NCBI GenBank assembly: GCA_009914615.1
Contig: WNDX01000010.1
Location: forward strand, 1-51,450
Length of the DNA: 51,450 nt
From: Herbaspirillum frisingense
Lineage (GTDB): Bacteria > Pseudomonadota > Gammaproteobacteria > Burkholderiales > Burkholderiaceae_D
Direction: 5' to 3'
In this document: in pieces, positions 8,006 through 16,990 of the stretch
How positions within the stretch are numbered: position 1 is the first letter of the stretch
Layout: each line of letters begins with the position of its first letter
The notes under the pieces: generated by a model
The model's input: the letters and a program-made list of their open reading frames with translations, nothing else
What the model was told of the DNA's origin: nothing
Databases searched by the model: none
Made by a program: the position numbers and the translations under genes

Positions 8006-8993
8006 CGAAGGCGTTCAGAAAGGTGCCATCCTGATGCTCGCCCTGGGCGAGGACGAGGCTGCGGAAGTCATGAAGTATCTGGGCCCCAAGGAGGTCCAGA
8101 AGCTCGGCGCCGCGATGTCGGCCCTGCGTAACATCAGTTTCGAGGAAATCAATGCCGTGCTGGCCGATTTCGTCGAGGAAACCGGCCAGGCCTCTTCGCT
8201 GGGCCTGGATTCGGACGAATACATCCGCAGCGTGCTGACCAAGGCGCTGGGCGATGACAAGGCCACCTCCCTGCTCAACCGCATCCTGGGCGGCCGCGAT
8301 GCCTCCGGCATCGAGAGCCTCAAGTGGATGGATGCGCAGTCCGTGGCCGAACTCATCCGCAACGAACACCCGCAGATCATCGCCACCATCCTGGTCCACC
8401 TGGAGCGCGACCATGCCTGCGGCATCATCAACAATTTCACGGAACGTCTGCGCAACGAGGTGATCCTTCGTATTGCAACCCTGGACGGCGTGCAGCCGGC
8501 CGCGTTGCGCGAATTGAATGACGTTCTGACAAAGCTGCTGACCGGCAACGAAAGCCTGAAGAAACAGCAGATGGGCGGAATCCGCACCGCGGCCGAGATC
8601 CTGAACTTCATGTCCGGCGAGAACGAGACCTCGGTCATGAACAACCTGCGCTCCTACGACGAGGACATGGCGCAGAAGATCATGGACGAAATGTTCGTCT
8701 TCGAGAACATCATCGACATCGACGGCCGCGGCATCCAGTTGCTGCTGCGCGAAGTGCAGTCCGAATCGCTCATCGTGGCGCTCAAGGGCGCCTCGCAGGG
8801 CCTGCGCGACAAGATCTTCGCCAACATGTCGCAACGTGCGGCGGAGATGATGAAGGAAGACCTGGAATCCAAGGGTCCCGTTCGCCTGTCCGAAGTGGAT
8901 GCGCAGCAGAAGGCCATCCTGCAGATCGTCCGCCGCCTGGCCGACGAAGGCCAGATCGTGCTGGGCGCCAAGGGCGAGGATGCGTTCATCTGA
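7998..8993 (+). CDS. fliG: Flagellar motor switch protein FliG
   Basis: FliG is the rotor protein that interacts with the MotA stator. The 331-residue product carries the EHPQ motif (IRNEHPQIIATILVHL near residues 125-140), the middle-domain GGxR-type hinge and the C-terminal torque helix with the charged residues DGRGIQLLLREVQSESL near 242-258. The start overlaps the end of fliF, implying translational coupling. Length and order are standard. Confidence 0.99.
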   Translation: MSNEGVQKGAILMLALGEDEAAEVMKYLGPKEVQKLGAAMSALRNISFEEINAVLADFVEETGQASSLGLDSDEYIRSVLTKALGDDKATSLLNRILGGRDASGIESLKWMDAQSVAELIRNEHPQIIATILVHLERDHACGIINNFTERLRNEVILRIATLDGVQPAALRELNDVLTKLLTGNESLKKQQMGGIRTAAEILNFMSGENETSVMNNLRSYDEDMAQKIMDEMFVFENIIDIDGRGIQLLLREVQSESLIVALKGASQGLRDKIFANMSQRAAEMMKEDLESKGPVRLSEVDAQQKAILQIVRRLADEGQIVLGAKGEDAFI

Positions 8994-9081
8994 TGATGCT
9001 GTGCGCGTTTTGCCCCGCTGTCTTCGCTGCGTTGATCGCAGAACCGCCGTCGGCAGCCGGTTTGAGGAGTTAATGTAAGTC

Positions 9082-9786
9082 ATGCGTGCGAAGATCATTC
9101 CCAAGGAAGAAATGACGCCCTACCAGCGGTGGGAGCTGGCGTCTTTCAACGAACCGGAAGAGCCTGAACCGCAACCGGCGCCGCCGGTCGAGGATGAGTT
9201 CGACGAAGAACCTCCGCCGGTCCCGCAACTGACCGCTGAGCAGCTCGACGCCATTCGCGAAGCGGCGCGCCAGGAAGGTTTTGCCGAAGGCCGCCAGCAT
9301 GGCCTGGAAGCCGGCCGCGCCGAAGGCTACATGGCCGGGTTGCAGCAGGGCCAGAAGGAAATCAACGAAGTCATCCAGCACTTCCGCCAGATCGCGGTGA
9401 ACTTCAGCACCGAAGTCTCGCAATGCAGCGAAAGCATGGCGCCGGAACTGCTGGACCTGGCGCTGGACCTGTCCAAGTCCATGCTCAAGACTGCGCTCAA
9501 CGTGCGTCCCGAGCTGGTGCTGCCGACGGTGAGCGCAGCCATCCACTCCCTGCCCGCGCTGCAGTTGCCGGCCACGCTCACGCTGCACCCCGAAGACGCC
9601 GCGCTGGTGCGCGAGCACATGGGCGAGGAGCTGGGCAAGCACGGCTGGAAGATCGAAGAAGACCAGCACATCCAGCGCGGCGGCTGCCGCGTGGAAACCC
9701 GTACCAACCAGATCGACGCCACCACGCAAACGCGCTGGAAGCGTCTGGCCGAGTCGCTGTCCAAACAGCTCGACTGGCTGGATTGA
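9082..9786 (+). CDS. fliH: Flagellar export ATPase regulator FliH
   Basis: FliH tethers and inhibits the ATPase FliI. The 234-residue product shows the family's GxxxG ladder: glycines at residues 66, 70, 74, 78, 82, 86 and 90. This is followed by a helical stalk and the C-terminal domain. GAGGAG lies at 9064-9069, 12 bases before the ATG; between them sits an ATG-TAA start-stop pair at 9073-9078. An 88-bp gap separates it from fliG. Confidence 0.96.
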   Translation: MRAKIIPKEEMTPYQRWELASFNEPEEPEPQPAPPVEDEFDEEPPPVPQLTAEQLDAIREAARQEGFAEGRQHGLEAGRAEGYMAGLQQGQKEINEVIQHFRQIAVNFSTEVSQCSESMAPELLDLALDLSKSMLKTALNVRPELVLPTVSAAIHSLPALQLPATLTLHPEDAALVREHMGEELGKHGWKIEEDQHIQRGGCRVETRTNQIDATTQTRWKRLAESLSKQLDWLD

Positions 9787-9814
9787 TCGATGCCGACATG
9801 ACCGGGAGCCCCGC

Positions 9815-11221
9815 ATGAACTCCCCGATGCCCTCTCACAGCAGCCTCTGGCAAGCCTACCTGCACAACTGTCGCAGCCTGGTCGGCATGGCCGAGCCGAC
9901 CCAGACCGCCGGCCGCATCACGCGCGTGGCAGGCCTGGTGATGGAAGCGGTCGGCCTCAAGCTGCCGGTGGGCAGCCCCTGCAACGTCCCCCTGCCCAAC
10001 GGCACGATGATCCAGGCCGAAGTGGTCGGCTTCCAGGACGAGCGCCTGTTCCTGATGCCGCAAAGCGATGTCGAAGGCATCGTGCCGGGCACGCGCGTAT
10101 TCCCGGTCGAGCCGGTCAAGCCGCCGCCGCGCACCGGTCCCATCAGCTTCACGCCGCGCCGCGCCGACGAGCACAGCCGTCGCCTGCCGGTCGGCGACGA
10201 ACTGCTGGGCCGCGTGCTGGATGGCGCCGGCCGCCCCCTCGATAACTACGGCCCGCTGCATACCGAACGGTCGGCGCCGCTGGCCGTGCGCGCCGCCAAT
10301 CCGCTGGGCCGCGCGCCCATCCGCGATGTCCTCGATACCGGCATCCGCGCCATCAATTCCATGCTGACCGTGGGCCGTGGCCAGCGCATGGGCCTGTTCG
10401 CCGGTTCCGGCGTGGGCAAGAGCGTGCTGCTGGGCATGATGGCGCGCTACACCAGCGCCGACGTCATCGTGGTCGGCCTGATCGGCGAGCGTGGCCGTGA
10501 AGTGAAGGAATTCATCGAGCAGATCCTCGGCCCCGAAGGCTTGGCGCGCTCGGTGGTCGTCGCCGCCCCGGCCGATACGCCGCCGCTGATGCGCCTGCAG
10601 GGCGCGGCCTATTGCACCTCCATCGCCGAGTATTTCCGCGACCAGGGCAAGGATGTGCTGCTGATCATGGATTCGCTGACCCGCTATGCGATGGCCCAAC
10701 GCGAAATCGCCCTGGCCATCGGCGAGCCGCCGGCCACCAAAGGCTATCCGCCGTCGGTGTTCGCCAAGCTGCCGGCCCTGGTGGAACGCGCCGGCAACGG
10801 TGACGAAGGCGGCGGCTCCATCACCGCTTTCTACACCGTGCTGACCGAGGGCGACGACCAACAGGATCCGATCGCCGACGCCGCGCGCGCCATCCTGGAC
10901 GGCCACATCGTGCTCAACCGCCAGTTGGCCGAAGCCGGACACTATCCGGCCATCGACATCGAGCAGTCGATCAGCCGCGCCATGCACAGCATCACCGATG
11001 AGCATCACCAGCGCCGCGCGCGCCACCTGAAACAGTTGTATTCGCGCTATCAGCGCAACCGCGACCTCATCAGCGTGGGCGCCTACGCCGCCGGCAGCGA
11101 CCCGATCCTTGACGAAGCCATTGCCGCCTTACCAAGAATCGAAGCGTTTTTGCAGCAGGGAATTCATGAGCAATCCGATGTAGCAGAGAGCTTGGGGCAA
11201 CTTACCGCTCTATTCGGATGA
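9815..11221 (+). CDS. fliI: Flagellum-specific ATPase FliI
   Basis: FliI is the hexameric F1-beta-like ATPase of the flagellar type III export apparatus. In the 468-residue product the Walker A motif is [15 protein letters not shown] near residues 193-207, and the Walker B region is [20 protein letters not shown] near 282-300. The conserved [18 protein letters not shown] segment follows. It sits between fliH and fliJ, its usual partners. Confidence 0.99.
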   Translation: MNSPMPSHSSLWQAYLHNCRSLVGMAEPTQTAGRITRVAGLVMEAVGLKLPVGSPCNVPLPNGTMIQAEVVGFQDERLFLMPQSDVEGIVPGTRVFPVEPVKPPPRTGPISFTPRRADEHSRRLPVGDELLGRVLDGAGRPLDNYGPLHTERSAPLAVRAANPLGRAPIRDVLDTGIRAINSMLTVGRGQRMGLFAGSGVGKSVLLGMMARYTSADVIVVGLIGERGREVKEFIEQILGPEGLARSVVVAAPADTPPLMRLQGAAYCTSIAEYFRDQGKDVLLIMDSLTRYAMAQREIALAIGEPPATKGYPPSVFAKLPALVERAGNGDEGGGSITAFYTVLTEGDDQQDPIADAARAILDGHIVLNRQLAEAGHYPAIDIEQSISRAMHSITDEHHQRRARHLKQLYSRYQRNRDLISVGAYAAGSDPILDEAIAALPRIEAFLQQGIHEQSDVAESLGQLTALFG

Positions 11222-11258
11222 TTGAGCGCCTGCACGCAAAAATATAATCAAAACTATC

Positions 11259-11699
11259 ATGGCTACTCCCTCCGCACTTGATACGCTGATCGAATTGGCG
11301 ACCAAAGAAACCGACGAAGCGACCAAGCGCCTCGGCCGGGCGATCCGCGTGAGCGAGGAAGCGCAGCAAAAACTTGTCATCCTGCAACAATACCGCGACG
11401 ATTACGCGGCACGGTTCCAGGAAACGCTGACCACCGGGCTGACGGCGTTGAGCTACCGCAACTTCCAGCTCTTCATCGAAAAGATCGACAACGCCATCAC
11501 CGGCCAGCAAGACGTGGTGCGAAGCACCCAGCAACGGGTGACGGAAGCGCGGATGGCCTGGCAGGCATGCGAACGCAAGCGCATGTCGTATGACACGCTG
11601 GCCGCGCGCGCGAAGGAAAAGGAACTGCAGAAGGAAAACAAGCGCGACCAGAAGGCGATGGACGAGCATGCCTCGCGCATCACCTTCTACAAGCGCTGA
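11259..11699 (+). CDS. fliJ: Flagellar export protein FliJ
   Basis: FliJ is the coiled-coil stalk that links FliI to FlhA. The 146-residue product is almost wholly helical and rich in Glu, Lys, Arg and Gln, with no membrane segment, and has the family's typical length. The position directly after fliI supports the call. Confidence 0.95.
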   Translation: MATPSALDTLIELATKETDEATKRLGRAIRVSEEAQQKLVILQQYRDDYAARFQETLTTGLTALSYRNFQLFIEKIDNAITGQQDVVRSTQQRVTEARMAWQACERKRMSYDTLAARAKEKELQKENKRDQKAMDEHASRITFYKR

Positions 11700-11726
11700 T
11701 CCGGCCGCAGCCAGGCAGCATTACGA

Positions 11727-11771
11727 CGAAGCAACTGAAGCAATCGAAGCAACCGAAACAACCGAAGCAAC
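11727..11771 (+). repeat. 9-bp tandem repeat upstream of fliK
   Basis: Five consecutive 9-bp units based on CGAAGCAAC lie between fliJ and fliK: 11727-11735, 11736-11744 (TGAAGCAAT), 11745-11753, 11754-11762 (CGAAACAAC) and 11763-11771. Units 1, 3 and 5 are identical. The repeat is not in either flanking reading frame. It ends 29 bp before the fliK start codon, so it lies in the fliK leader if the operon is read through. Confidence 0.85.
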
Positions 11772-11800
11772 GACCAGCAAGTTACCGACAGGCTTACATC

Positions 11801-13075
11801 ATGAATACATCCCTGCCGCTGTTGAATGTGATTACCGGCTCGCAAGCCGCCAACGGTTCGCGTTCGGCGAATCCGGCGGACAGCTTCAGCGCCGACGTTC
11901 CGTTCAACCAGGTGCTCAACAGCCAGGTCAGCAACCGCAACAGCGAAAACCAATCGCAGGACAAGCCGCGCGCCGCCGACGAACCGGCCAAGCCGGCCCA
12001 GCCTGCGCAGACCGCCTCCAGCAGCGGCGCCAAGGCCTCCTCCACCGATTCGACTGACAAGAAGCAGGACGCCGCCAAGGACGAAGACGACAAGTCCGAC
12101 GACAGCACCACTGCGGCGTCGGCAGAACTGCTGGCGCTGGTGGCCAACATCAGTCAGAACGCGGTCAAGCCGGTCTCCGACGGCAAGAGCGAAGACAGCG
12201 AAGCCGACCTGCTGGCGCAAGCCAAGCGCGGCGGCGCCAAGCTCTCGCTGCAAGGCGACGAGCAGGCTGTCGCGCTGGACGGCAAGGACAAGAAGATCGA
12301 CTTCGCCGGCCTGCAAAGCAGCATCAACGCCAACAACGCGAAGAAGGAAGCTGCGCCCGACCTGGCCCAGCAAAACGCCGACGCCGCCGCGCGCTCGGCC
12401 AAAGGCGACAAGCCCGCCATCGATCTGAGCGCCGATGCCAAGGCCGCGCCCAAGGACGATGCCGGCGCCCTCGCCGCCCGTGCCCAGACCGCCAAGGCAA
12501 CGCCGGAACTGGCCGCCAATGCCAAGCAGGATCTGCCGCAGGCGGCACCGACACCGCTGGCCATGCCGGCCATGCAGCAGGCGCTCGCGACCAACCAGCC
12601 GCAAGCCGTGTTCGGCGCCGCCTACACCGACAAGATCCAGCCCAACGTCGGCAGCGCCGGCTGGGATCAGGCGGTCGGTTCCAAGCTCACCTGGATGGTC
12701 AGCGGCGGCATCCAGAGCGCGTCGCTGACGCTCAATCCGCCCGACCTCGGTCCCATGCAGGTGGTGCTGAACGTGCACAACCAGCAGGCCGACGCCACCT
12801 TCATCACTGCCCAGCCCGAAGTCAAGCAGGCGCTTGAAGCAGCCATGCCCAAGCTGCGCGAAATGATGGACCAGGCAGGCATTCAGCTCGGCCAAGCTAC
12901 CGTGAATACCGGCATGCCCAACCAGCAGCAGAATGCCAATGGCCAGCAGCAGGCGCGCGGCTCGTCCTCCTCCGGTCGTTTCGGCCAGGATGAGGAAGGC
13001 GATATCGCCGTGGCGGCAACGGGGAACGCCGCCGTCACCAGCAGCGGCCTGGGTCTGGTGGACACCTTCGCCTGA
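11801..13075 (+). CDS. fliK: Flagellar hook-length control protein FliK
   Basis: FliK is the secreted molecular ruler that stops hook growth and switches export to filament-type substrates. The 424-residue product has a long Ala/Asp/Lys-rich low-complexity region (residues about 30-250) and the conserved C-terminal domain (SASLTLNPPDLGPMQVVLNV near residues 306-325). This is the canonical copy by position in the operon; a second FliK-like gene lies at 3179. Confidence 0.96.
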   Translation: MNTSLPLLNVITGSQAANGSRSANPADSFSADVPFNQVLNSQVSNRNSENQSQDKPRAADEPAKPAQPAQTASSSGAKASSTDSTDKKQDAAKDEDDKSDDSTTAASAELLALVANISQNAVKPVSDGKSEDSEADLLAQAKRGGAKLSLQGDEQAVALDGKDKKIDFAGLQSSINANNAKKEAAPDLAQQNADAAARSAKGDKPAIDLSADAKAAPKDDAGALAARAQTAKATPELAANAKQDLPQAAPTPLAMPAMQQALATNQPQAVFGAAYTDKIQPNVGSAGWDQAVGSKLTWMVSGGIQSASLTLNPPDLGPMQVVLNVHNQQADATFITAQPEVKQALEAAMPKLREMMDQAGIQLGQATVNTGMPNQQQNANGQQQARGSSSSGRFGQDEEGDIAVAATGNAAVTSSGLGLVDTFA

Positions 13076-13150
13076 TACGCCGGGCGCGGTATCAAGGCGG
13101 CAAGCCACATGAAAAGTATCTCGGGGAATGCTTTATCGTCCGCGCAGGAC

Positions 13151-13177
13151 TCAACAATAAGAATTCTTTGCCGATAA
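13151..13177 (+). promoter_or_regulatory. Putative sigma-28 (FliA) promoter upstream of fliL
   Basis: The -10 octamer GCCGATAA at 13170-13177 is a perfect match to the FliA consensus. TCAA at 13151-13154 lies exactly 15 bases upstream and matches TAAA in three of four positions. The site is in the 148-bp fliK-fliL gap, 46 bp before the fliL start codon. Confidence 0.6.
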
Positions 13178-13223
13178 GCACACATCCAAGCAATACGCGC
13201 TGACGAACTGAAAGGAACAGTAG

Positions 13224-13742
13224 ATGGCAACAAAAGCAAAAGCCCCGGCCAAGGGAGCTGAAGCAGATGCAGCACCACCGAAGTCCAGCAAGAAAATGCT
13301 GTTCATCATCATCGGCGCCGTCCTGGTGCTGGTGATCGGCGGTGCGGCAGCCTTCTTCATGATGGGCGCCAAGGGCAAGAAAGGCGAGGAAGACCACGCT
13401 GAAGAGAAAGCGGAAGCCGCCGCGCCTACCTTCGTGGTCATCGAACCCTTCGTGGTCAACCTGCAGCAGGAAACCGGCGACCAGTACCTGCAAGTGGCAA
13501 TGACCCTGCAAGTGGCCAACGGCCAGACCGCCGAAGCGCTCAAGCTGTACATGCCGCAGGTGCGCAGCCGCCTGCTGATGGTGCTGTCGAGCAAGAAGGC
13601 CTCCGAGCTGCTGACCAGCGAAGGCAAGCGCAAGCTGACCGATGAGATCATCGACCAACTGGGCGAACCGTTCTCGGGCAAAGGCAAGGGACCGCAGATC
13701 ACCGATGTGTTCTATACGTCCTTCGTGATCCAACAGCAGTAA
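13224..13742 (+). CDS. fliL: Flagellar basal body-associated protein FliL
   Basis: FliL is a single-pass membrane protein near the stator that supports motor output. The 172-residue product has a short Lys/Ala-rich cytoplasmic start, one membrane helix near residues 25-47 (MLFIIIGAVLVLVIGGAAAFF), a charged linker and the periplasmic domain beginning FVVIEPFVVNL. GGAACAG lies before the ATG. It is preceded by a probable sigma-28 promoter and followed closely by fliM. Confidence 0.98.
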   Translation: MATKAKAPAKGAEADAAPPKSSKKMLFIIIGAVLVLVIGGAAAFFMMGAKGKKGEEDHAEEKAEAAAPTFVVIEPFVVNLQQETGDQYLQVAMTLQVANGQTAEALKLYMPQVRSRLLMVLSSKKASELLTSEGKRKLTDEIIDQLGEPFSGKGKGPQITDVFYTSFVIQQQ

Positions 13743-13764
13743 GAAGGCAGAGAAGTTACCGACC

Positions 13765-14769
13765 ATGGCCGAGCACTTTCTATCACAGGAAGAAGTCGAT
13801 GCCCTTCTGAAGGGCGTGACGGGAGACGAAGACGAAGAAAAAATCGTCGAAGAAGCTCCTGGTACGGTACGTACCTACAACCTGGCAACGCAGGAACGCA
13901 TCGTCCGCGGGCGCATGCCGACGCTCGAAATCATCAACGAGCGCTTCGCCCGCCTGTTCCGTATCGGCCTGTTCAACTTCATCCACCGCACCGCCGAAAT
14001 CTCGGTCGGTCCGGTGAAGGTGTCCAAGTACAGCGAATTCATCCGCAACCTGGTGGTGCCGACCAACCTGAACCTGGTTCACATCAAGCCCTTCCGCGGG
14101 ATCGGCCTGGTGGTGTTCGATCCGCAGTTCGTGTTCATGCTGGTGGACAACATGTTCGGCGGCGATGGCCGCTTCCATACCCGCATCGAAGGCCGCGAAT
14201 TCACGCCCACCGAGCAGCGCATCATCATGCGCGTGCTGGAAATCACCTTCGAAACGTATTCCAAGTCCTGGGAACCGATCTATCCGATCGAATTCGAATT
14301 CATCCGCTCGGAAATGAACACCCAGTTCGCCAACATCGCGACGCCGAATGAAGTGGTCGTGTCGACCACCTTCACCATCGAGCTCGGTCCAGTGTCCGGC
14401 GAAATCCATATCTGCACGCCCTACTCGATGATCGAGCCGGTGCGTGACCGCCTCACCAGCAGCATGCAGGGCGAGGCGCTGGAAGTCGATAAGCGCTGGA
14501 TCCGCCTGATGAAGCAGCAGATCCAGACCGCTGAAGTCGAACTGATCGTCAATTTCGGCACTGCCCGTGTCACCTTCACCGACCTGCTCAACATGAAGGT
14601 CGGCGACGTGATCCCGCTGCAAACCACCGAGACCGTCAACGCACAGGTGGACGGCGTGCCCGTGATGGAATGCAGCTTCGGCCAATCCAATGGCCAATAT
14701 GCCTTGCGCGTGGAAAAACTGCTTTCCATCACCCAGCAAGAAACACCGGAAAGCTTTCAAGGAGAGTAG
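13765..14769 (+). CDS. fliM: Flagellar motor switch protein FliM
   Basis: FliM is the switch protein that binds phosphorylated CheY. The 334-residue product begins with the CheY-binding peptide region (FLSQEEVDALLKGV). It contains the middle CheC-like domain with the FRGIGLVVFDPQFVFMLVDNMFGG segment and the C-terminal SPOA domain. It lies between fliL and fliN, with 2 bp to the fliN start. Confidence 0.99.
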   Translation: MAEHFLSQEEVDALLKGVTGDEDEEKIVEEAPGTVRTYNLATQERIVRGRMPTLEIINERFARLFRIGLFNFIHRTAEISVGPVKVSKYSEFIRNLVVPTNLNLVHIKPFRGIGLVVFDPQFVFMLVDNMFGGDGRFHTRIEGREFTPTEQRIIMRVLEITFETYSKSWEPIYPIEFEFIRSEMNTQFANIATPNEVVVSTTFTIELGPVSGEIHICTPYSMIEPVRDRLTSSMQGEALEVDKRWIRLMKQQIQTAEVELIVNFGTARVTFTDLLNMKVGDVIPLQTTETVNAQVDGVPVMECSFGQSNGQYALRVEKLLSITQQETPESFQGE

Positions 14770-14771
14770 TA

Positions 14772-15227
14772 ATGGCTGATGAGAACGTAGAAGGTCAAAC
14801 CGCGGCGGAAGATGATCCGTGGGGCGCGGCGATGGCCGAGCAGACCCAAGCCGAAGAAGCACAGAAAAAAGGCCAGATGGAAGACGAGGCGGGTATTGCC
14901 GCCCAGCCTGCCGCAGCCACCGTCTTCAAGGACCTGAGCTCGGCCGACATCCAGACCAACACGCCCAACGACATCGATTTCATCCTCGATATCCCGGTCC
15001 AGCTGACGGTGGAACTGGGCCGCACCAAGATTGCCATCAAGAACCTGCTGCAACTGGCACAGGGCTCGGTGGTGGAACTCGACGGCATGGCCGGCGAACC
15101 GATGGACGTGCTGGTCAACGGCTGCCTGATCGCCCAGGGCGAAGTGGTGGTGGTGAACGACAAGTTCGGTATTCGCCTGACCGACATCATCACGCCGGCA
15201 GAACGCATCCGTAAGCTGAACCGCTGA
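14772..15227 (+). CDS. fliN: Flagellar motor switch protein FliN
   Basis: FliN forms the lower C ring and helps dock the export ATPase complex. I start it at the ATG at 14772, preceded by GGAGAG, giving 151 residues; the frame is open further upstream inside fliM, but that extension does not look like FliN. The N-terminal part is acidic and variable. The SPOA domain (DFILDIPVQLTVELGRTK ... FGIRLTDIITPAERI) is intact. Confidence 0.98.
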   Translation: MADENVEGQTAAEDDPWGAAMAEQTQAEEAQKKGQMEDEAGIAAQPAAATVFKDLSSADIQTNTPNDIDFILDIPVQLTVELGRTKIAIKNLLQLAQGSVVELDGMAGEPMDVLVNGCLIAQGEVVVVNDKFGIRLTDIITPAERIRKLNR

Positions 15228-15246
15228 TCGGGGCAGCCGCTATTTG

Positions 15247-15849
15247 ATGAAGCGTCTTTCAGCAGCATCCCTTTCACACAGCCTACGGCGCACGCGGACG
15301 GGCTTCGCATCCGCCCTGCTCTTTCTGGGCTGCGGTTTCCTCCTCCTGAACCAGGCCTGGGCCGAGAACGCCGCACCGGCGGGCGGCACTGCCGCGCCCA
15401 CCTCCGGCGCACTGCCGACCGCGTCCACGCCCGCTGCGAATGCGACCAACAGCGCATCGCTGCCGTCGTCGTCCGGCAGCGTGTTCACCATGCTGCTCGG
15501 CCTGGTGGCCGTGCTGGCGCTGATGGCCGGCATCGCCTGGCTGTTCAAGCGTTTCGGCATCGCCCAGAACCTGAGCGGCAACGCCGCCGCGAAAGTGGTG
15601 GGCGGTGTCAGCGTGGGCACACGCGAGCGCGTTATGGTGATCGAAGTGGGGGAACAGTGGATCGTGGTGGGCGTGGCCCCGGGCCGCGTCAATGCGCTGG
15701 CGACCATGCCGCGCCAGGAACTGGCGACGCAGCACGACGCCAAGGCCAACGCACCGGCCTTCGCTTCCTGGCTCAAGCAAACCATGGACAAACGTAACGG
15801 CGGCGCCGCAAGCGGCAGCCGCCATGGCAATGATGGCAGCACAACCTAA
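15247..15849 (+). CDS. fliO: Flagellar biosynthetic protein FliO
   Basis: FliO helps assemble the FliP export-gate core. The product has about 200 residues. It has a hydrophobic N-terminal segment ([17 protein letters not shown]) that looks like a signal peptide, a Thr/Ala/Ser-rich linker, one membrane helix near residues 80-97 ([19 protein letters not shown]) and a small cytoplasmic domain ([23 protein letters not shown]). I chose ATG 15247 over an in-frame TTG at 15244. It overlaps fliP. Confidence 0.95.
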   Translation: MKRLSAASLSHSLRRTRTGFASALLFLGCGFLLLNQAWAENAAPAGGTAAPTSGALPTASTPAANATNSASLPSSSGSVFTMLLGLVAVLALMAGIAWLFKRFGIAQNLSGNAAAKVVGGVSVGTRERVMVIEVGEQWIVVGVAPGRVNALATMPRQELATQHDAKANAPAFASWLKQTMDKRNGGAASGSRHGNDGSTT

Positions 15850-16657
15850 CCCGCAAGGGACATTTATCGCGACGGCGCGCCCGCATGGGCGCCGCTGGCT
15901 GGCGCAAGCGGCGACGCTGCTGCGCTCGGGCCGCTTCTGGATCCTGCTGTTGCTGTGCCTGCCGCTGGCGGCCTCGGCGCAGCAAGGCATTCCTGCACTC
16001 AACAGCACGCCCGCGCCGGGCGGCGGCACGAACTACACGCTGCCGATCCAGACGATGTTGCTGCTCACATCGCTGTCGTTCATTCCGGCGGCGCTGCTGA
16101 TGATGACCTGCTTCACGCGCATCGTGATCGTGCTGTCGCTGCTGCGCCAGGCGCTAGGCACGCAATCGACGCCGCCCACGCAGGTGCTGGTCGGCTTGTC
16201 GCTGTTCCTGACCTTCTTCGTGATGAGCCCGGTGTTCGACCGCATCTATACCGAGGCTTACCAGCCCTTCTCGGAAAACAAGATCCAGATGATGGAAGCG
16301 CTGGACAAGGGCGCCGCCCCGCTCAAGGAATTCATGCTCAAGCAGACCCGCCAGGCCGACCTGGCGCTGTATGTGAAGCTCTCGCGCGGCCCGGCCCTGC
16401 AAGGGCCGGAAGACGTGCCGCTGCGCCTGCTGGTGCCGGCCTTCGTCACCAGCGAGCTGAAGACGGCGTTCCAGATCGGTTTTGCGATCTTCATCCCCTT
16501 CCTCATCATCGACATGGTGGTGGCCAGTATCCTGATGTCCATGGGCATGATGATGATGTCGCCGGCGATCGTGTCGTTGCCCTTCAAGCTGATGCTGTTC
16601 GTGCTGGTGGACGGCTGGCAGCTGCTGATCGGCTCACTTGCCCAAAGTTTCTACTAG
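15824..16657 (+). CDS. fliP: Flagellar export-gate protein FliP
   Basis: FliP pentamers form the core of the export channel. The product has 277 residues from the ATG at 15824 (in-frame ATGs at 15830 and 15833 are also possible). There is an apparent signal sequence ending [10 protein letters not shown], then the conserved [39 protein letters not shown] and [20 protein letters not shown] segments. The frame is open upstream through fliO, but that stretch is not FliP-like. It overlaps the fliO end by 26 bp. Confidence 0.97.
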   Translation: MAMMAAQPNPQGTFIATARPHGRRWLAQAATLLRSGRFWILLLLCLPLAASAQQGIPALNSTPAPGGGTNYTLPIQTMLLLTSLSFIPAALLMMTCFTRIVIVLSLLRQALGTQSTPPTQVLVGLSLFLTFFVMSPVFDRIYTEAYQPFSENKIQMMEALDKGAAPLKEFMLKQTRQADLALYVKLSRGPALQGPEDVPLRLLVPAFVTSELKTAFQIGFAIFIPFLIIDMVVASILMSMGMMMMSPAIVSLPFKLMLFVLVDGWQLLIGSLAQSFY

Positions 16658-16666
16658 GAGAGCGAC

Positions 16667-16936
16667 ATGACTCCAGAGAGCGTCATGACACTGGGCCGCC
16701 AGGCCATGGAAGTCACCTTGATGATTGCAGCGCCGATGCTGCTGACGGCCCTGATCATCGGCCTGCTGATCAGCATCTTCCAGGCCGCGACCCAGATCAA
16801 CGAACAGACCCTGTCCTTCATCCCCAAGCTGGTCGGCGTGTTCCTCGCGCTGATCATCGCCGGCCCGTGGATGCTGACCATCATGCTGGATTACATGCAT
16901 ACGATGTTCAGCGGCATCCCCGCCATGGTCCAGTAA
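16667..16936 (+). CDS. fliQ: Flagellar export-gate protein FliQ
   Basis: FliQ is the small hairpin subunit that packs around FliP in the export gate. The 89-residue product has two membrane helices and the family sequence QAATQINEQTLSFIPKL between them. AGGAGAG precedes the ATG. The stop codon is immediately followed by a strong hairpin before fliR. Confidence 0.99.
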   Translation: MTPESVMTLGRQAMEVTLMIAAPMLLTALIIGLLISIFQAATQINEQTLSFIPKLVGVFLALIIAGPWMLTIMLDYMHTMFSGIPAMVQ

Positions 16937-16953
16937 GGCGGGTTTCCCGCCTT
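16935..16953 (+). other. Hairpin in the fliQ-fliR gap
   Basis: A perfect 8-bp stem, AAGGCGGG / CCCGCCTT, with a TTT loop begins at the fliQ stop codon. No T-run follows, so it does not look like a complete terminator. It could slow transcription or protect the upstream mRNA end inside the operon. Confidence 0.6.
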
Positions 16954-16990
16954 CATCGCGCGGCGGCCCGGCTGCCGCACTGACTCTTCC

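Noticed and set aside
9578..11026. A 482-codon minus-strand frame opposite fliI
   Set aside because: Shadow of fliI caused by codon bias; no ribosome binding site or recognisable domain.
11687..13108. A 473-codon minus-strand frame opposite fliK
   Set aside because: Gly/Leu/Val-rich shadow of the Ala/Asp/Lys-rich fliK. The repeats arise from complementing GCC and GAC codons.
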